This document shows, in pieces, positions 34,875-46,115 of a stretch of DNA of 64,000 bases; the first letter of the stretch is position 1, and every line of letters begins with the position of its first letter. Both the position numbers and the translations under genes were made by a program. The notes beneath the pieces are model-generated. The model saw nothing but the letters and a program-made list of their open reading frames with translations, did no database searches and had not been told where the DNA came from. This DNA comes from Branchiostoma floridae (Eukaryota; Chordata; Leptocardii; Amphioxiformes; Branchiostomatidae). The DNA lies in assembly GCF_000003815.2 (NCBI RefSeq), contig NC_049981.1, forward strand, positions 4,661,159 through 4,725,158, written 5' to 3'.

Positions 34875-37800
34875 CTCTCTCTCCCCCTCTCTCTTTCTCT
34901 CTCTCTCTATGTACATGTATCTATCTCTCTATCTATCTCTCTGTCTATATTATACTCTTGCTATAACTTGCACATTTTATGTTTCTGTTACAAAACATGT
35001 GTGTAGTATATTTGCGGTATCTGCCATGCATGCCCTCACTTTTGATTGTAAAATACAGGCTCCTCTTCGAACCTGAAGTTTTATGTCAAAATTTGTGCAG
35101 GCTCTTCTTAGAACGGAATGCTTTAATTTCAAGGTGTATGTAAAGTCTTCCTGGAGTATGTATGCTTTAAAGTAAGCTCTCCTGGGATGTGCATATGATT
35201 TAACCCCACGTTGTATGTATGCTCTTTCTATAATGTGCATATTTTAACTTCAAGTTATATGCAAGGTCTTCCTAGAAAGTGCATACTTCAACTACAAATT
35301 GTGTGCAGGTTATGACTGGCAGCGTACAGACGGCACCCTGAAGCACGTGTCTGTGGGAGCAGCAGGCGTGTGGGGAGTGAACGAACACGGGATGATTTAC
35401 TACCGCGTCGGGACCTACCGCAAAGAGAACTCCGTGGGCAGCAGGTGGCAGTCGGTCGCTGGTAGGCTAACGCACATCAGCGTGGGACGCGACGTCGTTT
35501 GGGGCGTGAGCGCTGACGACGACATCTACAGGAGGAAGGGTAACAACTGTCATTCTGCTTTCAATTCAGTGTTTTCGTTGAAGGTTACTTAGACATCCAG
35601 GTAGATCTACAACCATTAGTTGGTTCAGCCAGAATTTTTTTTTTATTCCTTGTAATTTGATCCTTGTACTTGTACATGCATAAGCATGTTGCTATTAAGT
35701 TTTTTTATGTGTCTCACTGAAAATCAGTTACTTTACAATGGGACAAACGACGGAGTAAAACTGTCCTAAATTTTTGGCTGAAGTTGTTGGACGCCAGAAG
35801 GTTGCCGTTGAAGGTCAGAACCGTCTGAAAATGCTTGATTCCTGTGACGGCGGCCATTTTAGAATTCCCGGACACATCCGGGGTCATTGTATCAGAACGA
35901 GGCTAGCGTGGCCATGATTGTAATATATTCTATAGTACATGTATGAGGTAGGCCATCTTCAGTAGTAGTTTCAGAGAGTCGATCGTTCGGTAACTACGCT
36001 ATCACATTGGACGGGTTTCGGTGTGCTGGGAACATCGGGGATCCCTTAAAATCTAATTGTGATTGAGTCACCGTATAGCCACCGAAAATGCCCTCGCAGA
36101 CTCTTCTACAGAACCCCTGCATTTTAGCGACGGCTAAAAGGAAGCATACAGATGAAAAGACGCGCCATATTCACTTATATTTTCTGTGACTGTGCTCCTA
36201 CAGGCATCAGCATGCAGAATCCTACAGGAACTGGCTGGGAGAAAGTTAGTGGGAAGCTGAGGGTGGTTGATGTCAGCTCAACTAGCAACGCCGTCTGGGG
36301 AGTCACCCGGGCGGGCCAGATTTATAAATGGACTGGTAAGGCGCTGATTTGTTGTTAATTGCTGCTGTCTTTTTTCCCTGAAATGTTCTATCGCACACAG
36401 CTAATATGCACAGGAGTGGTAAAGCAAAACTCTTTAAAAAGTCTTAAAAACAAAATCGCAGAACCCACAAAATACAGAAAAAGTGGGTCTTTTCGTTTAT
36501 AGAAATGGTCAAGACTAGTGTTCGAGAAACCTCTTTTTACAATAATGTTTATCACTGTTCATTGTCACATGTATGTCCCCTATGTCTAACATGTATGTGC
36601 AATGGCCTACGGGCATGAATTTGCATAAAAAACTTCACCAGTTGACTAGGGTTGACTGTTTGCTTTATCCATGTTAACAGGTTCAACCTGGACACTTATC
36701 CCTGGGAGGTTGTCCTTTGTTTCCGTGGGACTCTCCGGCGTCTGGGGCGTCAACAGCGCTGGACACATCTACTACCGGGTGGGCACGGCCTATAACGAAA
36801 ACTCTGCCGGGACCAGTTGGAAACGAGTTTCGGGAGGCTTGGCTAAGATCAGCGTGGGGAACGGAATCGTCTGGGGGGTAAACAAAGTTGGCGCAATATA
36901 CTACCGAGAAGGTTTGTTTGTTTGTATACTTATCAGTTATAACACAGCGATTTGGAAACCAGATGAAACTATTCACGAATGATAAATATTGTCACGTCTG
37001 TGCATAATTTTTCTAGGTAGGTTAATCGATGATTAGAAAAGTTCTTTGCAGCATTATTATTTTTTTTTCACATTTCAACGCTTCCACGGGGCATCCGTAA
37101 CATTCCCCAGGTTTATACCGATTGGTTTGGCTTCGCATTGCAGCTAGGTGTCGTTGCAGAAGTAGGGAAGTATGCGATCCCAAACGTCACATTTCTTCTA
37201 AACTACACCAATCACCGTCGATGACTGATGCAGCTTTTTTTTTTGTCCAAACGTCGTCCAAAGGACGTTCCTGTTACGTAGGCCGTTTATTGCCCTATTA
37301 CACCATACGTCGGGGGTCCATCGTAGCTGATTGGATGAGTTTCGAGTCTAATTATTTCGTTTCACCTAACCAGGCATCACCCGAGATAACCCGACCGGAA
37401 CCAGGTGGGTGGGGGATTCTCGTGGGCTTACAACGTTGGACGTCAGCTCCAGCTCAAACCAGGTCTGGGGAGTCAAAAGGGAGGGTGCTATCTATAAGAA
37501 GATGGGCATCATCTCCGGTAGGTTGTTCAGCTTTCAAACTTTCACATTTTTCTTTTTCATTTTTACTAATTTCTGTTATTCTATAGATATGCCCTTTTTC
37601 GGACTTCCTTTAGCGTTTAGCTAGTATATCTATGTATTTATGTGAAGTTAAGGTATCAATCAAGTGGTGAAAATGTACTTTTATGATTTCAATAAAAATG
37701 ATATTTTCACAGCTTCCAAGCGTACGGTTGAGGCGGGGGAGACCCTGCAAGACTTACGCGACGTCTTGCTGGATTTGAAGGAGGCAGCCGAGATCGAGCA

Positions 37801-38020
37801 GGAGACCAGGGAGCTGGAAGACATGGAAGAAGACGCCGAAAAGGAACTGAGAGAGCTGGAAGACATGGGAGAAGACGCCGATATTGAAGAAGACCCCGAA
37901 GAAGAAATGAGGGAGCTGGAAGACATGGAGGAAGACGCCGGCTTAGAAGACACCGAAAAGGAAGTGAGGGAGCTGGAAGACATAGAAGAAGACGCCGGCA
38001 TGGCTGAAGATGACGAGTGA
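31157..38020 (+). CDS. Secreted six-blade tectonin lectin with acidic tail
   Basis: Seven exons, all introns phase 1: 31157-31202, 34509-34547, 35309-35539, 36204-36335, 36681-36911, 37374-37517, 37713-38020; 376 codons. MAGSCRLPIVALLLLG begins a signal peptide. Six tectonin blades follow, each marked by VWGV, in two copies of a three-blade unit: a 231-bp two-blade exon plus a 132- or 144-bp one-blade exon. The last exon (about 102 residues) is highly acidic, with four copies of RELEDMEEDA-like motifs and predicted coiled-coil character. Tectonin beta-propellers (fish-egg lectin, tachylectin-1, TECPR families) bind carbohydrate or bacterial surface polymers, so a secreted recognition protein is inferred. 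The acidic tail is not usual in that family. Its large first intron holds an 18S pseudogene and MITEs. Confidence 0.92.
32036..32735 (+). pseudogene. 18S rRNA pseudogene fragment
   Basis: About 700 bp clearly derive from 18S rRNA: GGTGCCAGCAGCCGCGGTAA near 32175, GTGAAATTCTTGGATCGCCG near 32530, and GATCCGCCGGCGTTACTTCG near 32670. It starts in the GGCGCGCA..ACCCACTCCCGAC block and stops in GGGCAGCTCCCGGGAAACC, so both gene ends are missing. Universal positions are changed, for example AGAGGGTAATTCTGGTG and AAGTTGTGCGCGTTTGAAAAGCTCGTA. It sits in the first intron of the tectonin gene, sense to it, and cannot be functional rRNA. Confidence 0.93.
33334..34383. mobile_element. Inverted-repeat DNA element F
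   Basis: The ends pair over 24 bp with 3 mismatches: AAGCCTAGTTTATACATAGC and the complement of TATGCGTAAGCTAGGCTT. The interior contains repeated CCGAACA(C/T)/AGCCGA words, a G run, and a nested family 1 MITE (33424-33666). No transposase frame; target duplication unclear. Confidence 0.75.
33424..33666 (+). mobile_element. MITE family 1, copy B, nested in element F
   Basis: TACCCCCTTTCCACTAGGAC at one end and GTAGACGGCGATCGCG in complement before GGGGGCC at the other. TTA lies on the left (33421-33423) and TAA on the right. It is homologous to the copies at 21017 and 47643. Confidence 0.85.
34590..34758. mobile_element. 169-bp MITE with 9-bp target duplication
   Basis: Near-perfect terminal inverted repeats of about 34 bp start TAGCCTGGGTACCATCCGG. 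CATGATAAC lies immediately outside both ends (34581-34589 and 34759-34767). A 9-bp duplication suggests Mutator-like or Merlin-like origin; the class is not certain. Confidence 0.9.
34820..34950. repeat. (CT)n microsatellite with degenerate tail
   Basis: About 24 perfect CT units, then CTCTCTTT and CTATCTAT variants. It is intronic in the tectonin gene. Confidence 0.97.
36440..36650 (+). pseudogene. LINE 3'-end fragment in a tectonin intron
   Basis: It matches the region after 26285: TCGCAGAACC(C/T)ACAAA, TCACTGTTCATTGTCAC and GGGCATGAATTTGCATAAA. The frame is broken by stops. Same LINE family as 26020-26384. Confidence 0.65.
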
Positions 38021-38136
38021 AGGTCTTTCCAAACGCGCCTCAACTCTCAAGCGATTATCCTATAACTAGCAATAAGCTTATCGGAACTGGTCATTTATGA
38101 CTCCGCACAACTTCTTGTTATCCCCGTCATTGGGAA

Positions 38137-38142
38137 AATAAA
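38137..38142 (+). terminator. Candidate polyadenylation signal of the tectonin gene
   Basis: AATAAA 117 bases after the TGA stop. Another AATAAA lies near 38820. Confidence 0.5.
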
Positions 38143-39266
38143 CAAATGACAGAACAACTCATGTGAAACAGCAAAACGTTTAAAGAAGAGCAAGTCGACA
38201 GTAATTCAATGTTTAAAACATCGCTTTATCGCTTGAGGGATATTGTAGGTGCCATTTTGGATTTGTGAATTGAGCACAGAAGACGAGACAAACTAGAATT
38301 ACATGTTTCTAACCTAATGATCAGTTCTGGTGTCCAAGTAGCAAAGGTGTGAGAGAAGTTGATTTAAATGTTTCTAACCTAATGAGATTTAGTTAGGGGG
38401 TCCAAGTAGCTAAGTTTTGAGAGAAGTTTGAAGTACAAGATTCTAACCTATTAAGTTTAAGTTCAAGTAGCAAAATTTGTAATAATGATTGAATTAAAGG
38501 ATTCTGTCATAATTGGATTTGATTAGTCAGTTAAACTAACAAAAAGCTTTTTAGGTAATTAGGTGTTACAGGTACACAGTCACGCACGCGCACACACACG
38601 AGCACTCTCACCACATGCACATTTATATGATTTTTACACATATTACAAAAAATCAACTGTACGCCAATGATCTCAAAGTCACAGAACACCTTTTTTTCAT
38701 CGATTTGTAATGAAGTTAAAGTTCTTTTATGTTCTCAGCTCATGTGCCTCAAAACAACCTTCCAACCAAGTTTCTTACAGCTTATGGAATTCTATTGATT
38801 ATACATTTTGTGGAATGATAATAAAGTTGGTGTTCGGTTTAAATACATGGCTTAATGTACTTTATTTTGGAACTTGTGTCAGTTGATGATGGTTGGGCTG
38901 TTATAGATCTTGTGTCAAAATGATTAAAAGAATAAGCTAGTCATTAATTATAGTTATTTCCAGTGGACAGCTAATCTAGTGAGATGGTGGTTTCTACATA
39001 ACTTCGTCGATAAAATTAAATCAAGTTGGCCTTACTGTGCAAATCTGGTGCGTTACGCATGGAACCGGTTTGTTGGGTATTTGAAGCTAACAAAGATTTT
39101 TTTTTCGGCTCTACGATAATGTCGGATTGGAGACACTAGGAATCTTGACTAATTAAGTAGTTTTCAAATTTCCCTTCTATCATCAAGTAATATTTGATGT
39201 CACAAACTACTGAATATTGTCTTTTTATCAGTCTTACGTGAATGACACAATGGATTGATTTGGTAG
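38143..39266. other. Intergenic with short local repeats
   Basis: Three spaced copies of TTCTAACCTA...(A)AGTAGC(A)AA between 38300 and 38480 form an imperfect repeat of about 60-70 bp. No gene is visible. Confidence 0.5.
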
Positions 39267-39270
39267 TTAA

Positions 39271-39669
39271 CCCTAATCAGACCGGGCTTTTTTGTCATCC
39301 CTGGACCGGGGGGGGGGGTAGGCTTTTTAGGCCCTCCACTTCTAAGTCCTCTAACTCTTGAACTACGTGCCGTAGGGCAAGATTTTATTTATGTAACAAC
39401 ATAGTAGTAATATTGCAAATAAATGTGAAAAATACATTGTTAGAACCCAAAATAGTGATTTTTGGCAAAACTGCCTGTCAGCAAACGGTTGCCATGGCAA
39501 CACGAAAAAATGGAAAATTTGTCAAACTTCGTAAAATTGTTGCCAACAATATTTTAGGAAAACTCACTAAATTTGGTGGCTTTAGCGTAAGGCGTTCTGG
39601 CGTTATAGGACATCGAAGTTGGCGCAGGCCTCAAAAGCCCCCCCCCCCCCCCCCCGGGTCTGAATAGGG
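39271..39669 (+). mobile_element. piggyBac-like MITE family G, copy 2 (internally deleted)
   Basis: TTAA on both sides (39267-39270, 39670-39673). Termini are CCCTAATCAGACCGGGC and the complement ending GAATAGGG. At 399 bp it keeps both ends of copy 1 but lacks most of the TGACGTCA-rich centre. Confidence 0.9.
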
Positions 39670-39673
39670 TTAA

Positions 39674-40539
39674 TACATACATTGCAGAGGACAGTCAAAA
39701 ACTCTTCTCTCCGATACACGCGATTAGTTTACGGAATTAGTTGTGACTTTGCGTACTAACTTTAGATAAGATCCAAACGACCCAGCTGAAATATTATGTG
39801 TGAACGAGCCCGGACTACTGAGCGCGATCTCAAAGACACGATGACAACCATACAAAATTTGCATTTTACAAACATCACGACAAAAATACTTCGAACTGAT
39901 TATTAGAATCCCTAGTAGCTAATTGATTAATCGGATTATTTATTGGCTTAATTGCTAGCCTAATAGCTCAATGTTTTTTTTTTCTCTTTGGACGTCTGAG
40001 TTCTAAAACAATTACCGTACTAAATTACATGGTAGTCCACCATTTACGGTATTACAATACACAGATATTAAAAAGAAAAAAAAAAAACGTTTAGCTTCAA
40101 ATAAAATCAAATGAAGTCCTAATCTAGTCATGCACCTACACTGATCGCACCTCCTTTAATAGAAGACATGTTCATGCACAGTTAATGTGCCATTTCAAGA
40201 ATATATTAGGGTCATGGCACTGATGAACAAACAGGAGGATATGTTCTTTTCACAAAGTGGAGCCATTGAATTGAATAGGCATAGCACGCCCATAACACAG
40301 GAAAAAGAAAACGCAAGCTCGTAACTGATGCTCTTCAATTATGTGAATTGGCAACCATAGATAACGGTTAGTAATCGAACCAAAGATTAAACGAAATGCT
40401 GCCATGACTTATTCCAGACGTTAGTAAATGCACACAATGGATACATTCTATCATAATCATCTTACGTCACCATACGTGAGGACGTTACCAAGTTTCCTCT
40501 AGCTGTCATCGGTAGTTTATAACGTTACAATAGTAACTT
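39674..40539. other. Intergenic, no gene seen
   Basis: AT-rich sequence without coding or repeat structure that I can support. Confidence 0.5.
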
Positions 40540-41206
40540 TTTAGACTGTCAAAACTTGCTTTGCATACATAATCATTTGAATGAAGTCGGGCCGTTTGGA
40601 TAATATCTGTATCATCTGCAAAAAAGACTACCACCAATAATGCTTCTATGCAGCAAAGAGAAGACTGGGTCTGTCCATTAGAACTTATCACCAAATTAAG
40701 AGGTTTGTATTCTCTTCAGAGAAAGGGCAAAAAATAAATCTGAATGTATATCTATCAGTTACAAACATTAATGCGAAGTAAGAATGTTCGGATTACAGAC
40801 TACTACCAGGCTAGTGCTGAACTAAACAGCACCTGCGTTGATAACAAAGACTTGACGAGTAAGGAAGTCTTTTGACGATTTTGTCAGAAATTGTACATTA
40901 TGGGAGCGTCACTAGGCAAGTTTAAAGAAAATTTTGTGACTTCTGGCAAAAGAATATCAACTGGCATCAGAGAGGCGGGTGTGGTCTTTTATCAATTATT
41001 TAGTCATTCATCATGTAAATTGAAAGAAAATTGTGGACGAAAAACAACTGGCCTCGGAGGAGTAGATAAAATCGGATGTCATATCATGGGTGTGGCTTGG
41101 CACGCCCAACACACACAGACTACAGACAATTAGCCAATTACGAGACAACTACGGGTACGAAATAAATTCCGTTCCAAAGACAAATCTGACCAGTTGAGGT
41201 TTTAGA
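40540..41206 (+). repeat. Dispersed repeat H, copy 2 (uninterrupted)
   Basis: Homologous to 27935-28316 plus 29076-29360, about 90% by eye. It lacks the TTAA element and retains the empty target (TTTAAA at 40921-40926). The first frame has an extra stop (AAAAAATAAATC); the second half keeps an 80-codon frame. Function unknown. Confidence 0.8.
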
Positions 41207-42029
41207 TCTTTTGAACAATGCCACGTTTTCTACGCTCTCTTCGGATCTTCTTGCTATTGTCCGCTTTGCAAAGTATTTTCTTTTTAAAAAATGAAGACCT
41301 TTACTGTACGTGTCTGTTGCGAAGTTATGGGGCCCTACTTCCTGGCCTACGTCCTTGCAATAGTCATTTTGCTTGGGGATTACTTTTCAATTAGCCCTAA
41401 GGAATGAACTTGCAAATGAACTTCTACTGATTAACAGGAAGCTCTAAGAGGATCTTACAAATGGTCGTTCACGATTTAGATTCAGCCTATTCTGGTAACC
41501 AAACCAAAATTTTAGTGCTGCAGGAACATTGTCAAATTGACAAAAGTTAGCAATAATCATAAAGGCTAGCTAATGCGTTTAGAATAAAGAAGAGCAATAT
41601 CAGACAGTTTGACGGCAAAATTACGCTTGCGCATCGAACTATAAAGATTTTTGTTCCAGTCCGACAGCTTTAGATGAATGGTACTCTTCCCAATAGCTTT
41701 CGAGAAATTGATTTAATCCCTGGACTGGACTGGTTCAAAACTAACGATAAGTTATACAACAATAGGAGGTACAGTGGAAATGGTACTAAGGGTCAAAGGT
41801 CATTCCGGTAGTCTTGTGATCCGTTAACCATTAACCATTATACTTGTTCTGGTCACAGAAAGACAGAAAAATGTTTAACTGTTTCCTTTTTTTGACGAAT
41901 CATCATGCCAGTCTAGAGGCTAAACGTCCTTCCATGAATACAGCTATGGCTTGACTGTGATTCGAACCCTGAACTCTGTAGTGCCTGATCGACATTGCTA
42001 CAAAACAGACCAACCCAAAATCTTGCCAT
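41207..42029. other. 5' flank of the TRIM gene
   Basis: It contains a LINE-like tail at 41385-41420 (TTAGCCCTAAGGAATGAACT). No TATA box or other promoter element can be assigned with confidence. Confidence 0.4.
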
Positions 42030-45024
42030 ATGGGTAACGAACAGACGAGACCGGCGGAGGTAACAAGAGAAACGGATCTACCGACGGACGAACTCCTTAC
42101 GTGTGGGATCTGTCTTGAAGATTTCAAGACGCCGAAGTTGTTACCTTGTGGGCACACCTTTTGTCAGGCTTGCCTGGAGAGTTACGCACGAGGGGCATCG
42201 GACATGACCTGCCCTGTTTGTCGGCGGCAGGTGGCCATCCCGCCCGAGGGAGTCGGTGCGCTTCCCGGTAACTTCTGGGTCGGGAACGTACGGGAGTTGT
42301 TGAAGGGACAGAGGCGGGAGCGTAGGGTGAATGCCGGTGGGGCTAGAAGGCTGTGTGTGGTTCATGGTGACGCCGAGTTTCGCTGTTACTGCAAAGATTG
42401 TAGGTTAGTACTTACAGCTTATAACAAGTACACTATTAGTATACCAGTTAAAAAGCTGATACAGTCAAAATGGACGAAGGTTTTTCGTTTATACTGTAAG
42501 TTTCTTAATATTTGCGTTGATTCAAACTGATATAACTGCAGGAGGGGGAAGTAACGCTACATAAAGCAATACAATAGAAAGACCAGAACCATTACTGACA
42601 ATGGATCAGAAACCAACATGGCACAGGGCCAAATATTTGTTTACTGGCGTCAGCAGAATAAATACAAAATGGTCGTTTTGGGCAGAATTGGAGACCAACC
42701 GTCACTTATTCCCGGATCCCTTACGTCCGTTTGAAATACAGTTTTGTTGTTATTTTGGAGCAACAACAAATTCTTGTTTGTTTGTTTATCATTATATTCT
42801 TTATTTAACCAGGGTGGAAGCTTATCGCCTGACGTCGTATCTTACGACAATCTTAAGAATCTTAATAAATCCAGACATCTTGTGACGAAAATTGTGCGCA
42901 GCAATTTTTGTCACAACATAATAATTTCTGTTTCAATGACCTCCCATTGTATACCTCTGCTGTGTCGTGCACTGGACGACACGGGGGCCCGTAAGTCTAA
43001 GTCTGTTTCAACCTATTTGAAAAAAAAATACTGATTTATTTTTACCCCTCAATGTATATCAGCCAGCCTGTGTGCGCGGAGTGCATCGTTGAATCACACC
43101 GAGACCACGACGTGTCGTCCTTGCGAGAAGTGACGGAGGAAAAGTGCGAGGAGGCCGCCGAGCTGCAGAGGAGCGCCCGGCGGAGGGTCGACCGGGTCGT
43201 CGAGAAACTCCAAGCCTTCGACGAGTCCAGAATCGACTGCGAGAGGAAGGAGGAGACGCTGGAGAAAAAGATCTTAGCCGCGAAAGAGGAGGTTTGTACT
43301 ACTCAAGTTCAAATTTATGTAATGCTATTTATCCGGAAGAAAAATCCAGTTATTTGGTACTATTTAGTTTTCCGAGGCTCCCATTCTCCAAACTGTACAA
43401 CGTATTTTGAAGAAAAATGTTTTCATAGCAAACTATTTAATATATTACAACTATCGACTCTTACATTCAAACTATCTTTGATATGCATATCAGTTTAGAC
43501 CAAATATAAGTATCACGGGACTTGTTGGTTTGCGGTGATTATCATAGCCGCAAAAAGTAGATCTAAGAAACATGAAGATTACCCAAACATTGTACTCTTC
43601 AAACAATTTCTAATTGATGACAAATTAGTGTAATACAACAATTCATTTGACAGCCTTGCTTATCTAACTAATTGCTCAGTGAATGTACCTTAAACTTGTA
43701 TTTAATGTCCACTAGTTGTGAATGTTCATCGTTCTTTCATGTGTACTTACACAACAATGTTGCCACTAGTTAACACGCATTTGTCATATAATTTAATGAT
43801 AGAAGTGTTTATTTTTCACAGGTCATAAAGCGGGCAGAGCAAAGTGCGGCTTCCCTTATCGGCCAGGCCAGAACTGTTTACAAAAAGAGAGTCGAACAAT
43901 TGGACGGGAGGGCACAATTTTTAGAATCTCACTTGGCCGCCATGTTGAAAGGACTAGATGACCTTGACTGCGCGGTCAATCACGCTGACATTCCAGGCCT
44001 TGATTCCAAGATGGAGGCGCTATCAGAAGTACTTGAACTTGAAGTAGATACGACTACGCAAGTGCCGGCGAGCCCGCAAGTCGATTTTGTCCCTCAAAAA
44101 GTAGCGGTTAATCTTGGGAAGGTTGAGGTCAAAGATCAAGCAGATGGCGCGAAAGTTGAACGAAGACGTGAGGGTGACGGTCGTCTCAAAGTTGCACCAG
44201 CGATTCCTCCTAAGAAAGTTCCTCAAAAAATATCCAAGTATGGAAGCAAGGGAACGGGTGAGGGTCATTTCGAATGTCCTATCCGGGCCACCGTATCCAA
44301 CGACAGGGTGTACATCCTGGACAAGGCGCTAGGGGGCAGGGTCCAAGCGTTTAATCTCCAAGATGGCGACGTCATCTCCAGTTTCGTGCTCGGTTTCAGC
44401 AGCGGTGTCACCTTACTGAGTGGCGGCTTATTGGTTGAAGCGAGCGGTGACGTGTACGTCGCATGTAGCGTGACGGGTGCAAAACGGGCCAACGTCTTGT
44501 GGTCGCACTCAGGGGAACCAACGAAAGTCGTTCTAAGAATTGGCTCCGGAAACGACCCCATATCTGACGCAGCTTCTTTGCCTGAAGATAGAATAGCCTT
44601 AGCCCTTAAAGGAAAGGTCTGTATAATCGATAAGACTGGACAGAAACTTTCAGAATTCTCAACCCATTCTGAAGGCGTTATAAATATCTGTGTGTACAAA
44701 AGCGCCATTTTGCTGTCTTTACACAAAGAGCAGAAAATCCGAGTGTACAAACCGTCGGGTGAGCTCCGACACGAGTTCGGAGCAGACGCGCACATGAGCG
44801 CACCCTGTGGACTCACTGTGGATCTGCAGGGTAGGGTGCTCGTGACTGACGGACCGAGCGGGCGGGTGAGCGTGTTCGACGGGCGGAAGGACGGGGAATT
44901 TCTCCGGTATGTCGCCTCGCAGGAGGACGGGCTGGGGTACCCCCGGGACGTCGCGTGTACAGGGGACGGTCGCGCTGTTGTGGTGGACTCACAGCACAAC
45001 TGTGTGTTTATTTTCAACTACTGA
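42030..45024 (+). CDS. TRIM-type E3 ligase: RING, B-box, coiled coil, NHL repeats
   Basis: Three exons, 42030-42403, 43063-43291 and 43822-45024, splice in phase to 601 residues. RING C3HC4 spans about 25-65 (CGICLEDF, PCGHTFCQACL, CPVC). A B-box spans the first junction (CVVHGDAEFRCYC...CAECIVESHRDHD). A coiled coil follows (about 150-270), then a charged linker, and from about 340 to the end an NHL-like propeller (SKGTGEGHFECPIRATVSND, VTDGPSGRVSVFDG, VVVDSQHNCVFIFNY). No filamin domain is seen, unlike TRIM2/3/71. RING-TRIM proteins transfer ubiquitin; NHL propellers bind RNA or proteins. MGNEQT at the N terminus fits an N-myristoylation motif. Amphioxus-type genomes have expanded TRIM families, so no vertebrate symbol is assigned. 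Confidence 0.92.
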
Positions 45025-46115
45025 ATCTGGTAGCACTCAACAAATGCTTAAGAGTCATCTTTCATCTTAAGATTGATTTGACATTTACCTAAAAAAAGGA
45101 AAACGTATTTGTCTCGGAACTTCTTACAGCATTAAGATATTCTTTCCATCATTAAATAAGTGAAAAAAAAACATTAAGGAAACAAATTACTCATGACTAT
45201 GACGATTGTGTTAACGTGGCGTTAATGAAAACCCAAAGTAAACAAAATCCCGAAATTATGTGAGTATGGATACGATATGTACAAGACTCAATGCTCATAA
45301 AATTGTTATTCTGTCAATGTCATATTCCATTGGCATTGTCTTTTTGTCTGTTGCAAGTTGGCTAGTTGCGCATTCCTGGCTGTACATGCTGAACCTAGCC
45401 AAACAAATTAATAATAAAGACTTGTGTGCTCAAGGGTTACAGGTCATTGGTATGAGTCACATCTGTTGTTTTTTCTACACTTATTGATGAAAGTACTTGC
45501 CTTTATTGACACTTCTCTGGCTGCGAGATGATAATTGCCCACATTATATAGTTACAGTTCCTCTGTATATGTTGCAACAGGCCCTTAGCTAACTCCCACG
45601 CACACCGGCCTGTATTTACAAGTTCTTTAAACTGACCTTTCTCTGTGTGGCAACATCTTAATTTGCTGCTTTACTTATTCCTTTATTTAAGTTAAAATGG
45701 GCCTCAGCAAGTCCTTACGACATGTACGTCAAATTATGCCATTTGTGCCGCATATTAGTTTAGTAGACGGCAGCCCTACCGATGATTTTGTAGCAGCGTT
45801 CGCAAGTCAAGCATCACCAGTTATCTGTTGCAAACTTTTCAACTAGGCACACATCTCGTCGACCGTACATTCTTCTATATGTGTGTTAAGGAATTAATTC
45901 TACATATGAAGGCCTACCTATAAGCCGATAGCCTGACATAGCGAACAAATGTACTAAAAGAAAGCTAAACAAAAAGTTGATTGCAGTGATGTATTTTAAT
46001 TGGACTCTTAGAACTACTTGATATTTTCATTTAGTGTGGTTAAATAATTTTTTTTTGTTACATGACTAATCTGGCGAAACATTTTTTGACTTTGATGTAA
46101 CTGTGTTGTTACACG
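45025..46115. other. Convergent 3' flanks of TRIM and lectin A
   Basis: It contains a candidate AATAAA for the TRIM gene (45413-45418, +). From about 45580 the sequence resembles the 3' flank of the next lectin gene (49430-49915), evidence of tandem duplication. Confidence 0.6.
45995..46000 (-). terminator. ATTAAA polyadenylation signal of lectin A
   Basis: ATTAAA on the minus strand 115 bases after the stop. The same hexamer occurs 116 bases after the stop in lectin B (49794-49799) and 110 bases after it in the pseudogene (55350-55355), so the position is conserved across paralogues. Confidence 0.6.

Noticed and set aside
37122-37586. 154-codon plus-strand frame across a tectonin intron and exon
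   Set aside because: It overlaps the 37374-37517 exon in another frame; the true frame there carries the VWGV blade motif and correct phase.
44265-45017. 250-codon minus-strand frame opposite the NHL region
   Set aside because: No recognisable domain; GC-rich coding shadow of the TRIM-NHL exon.
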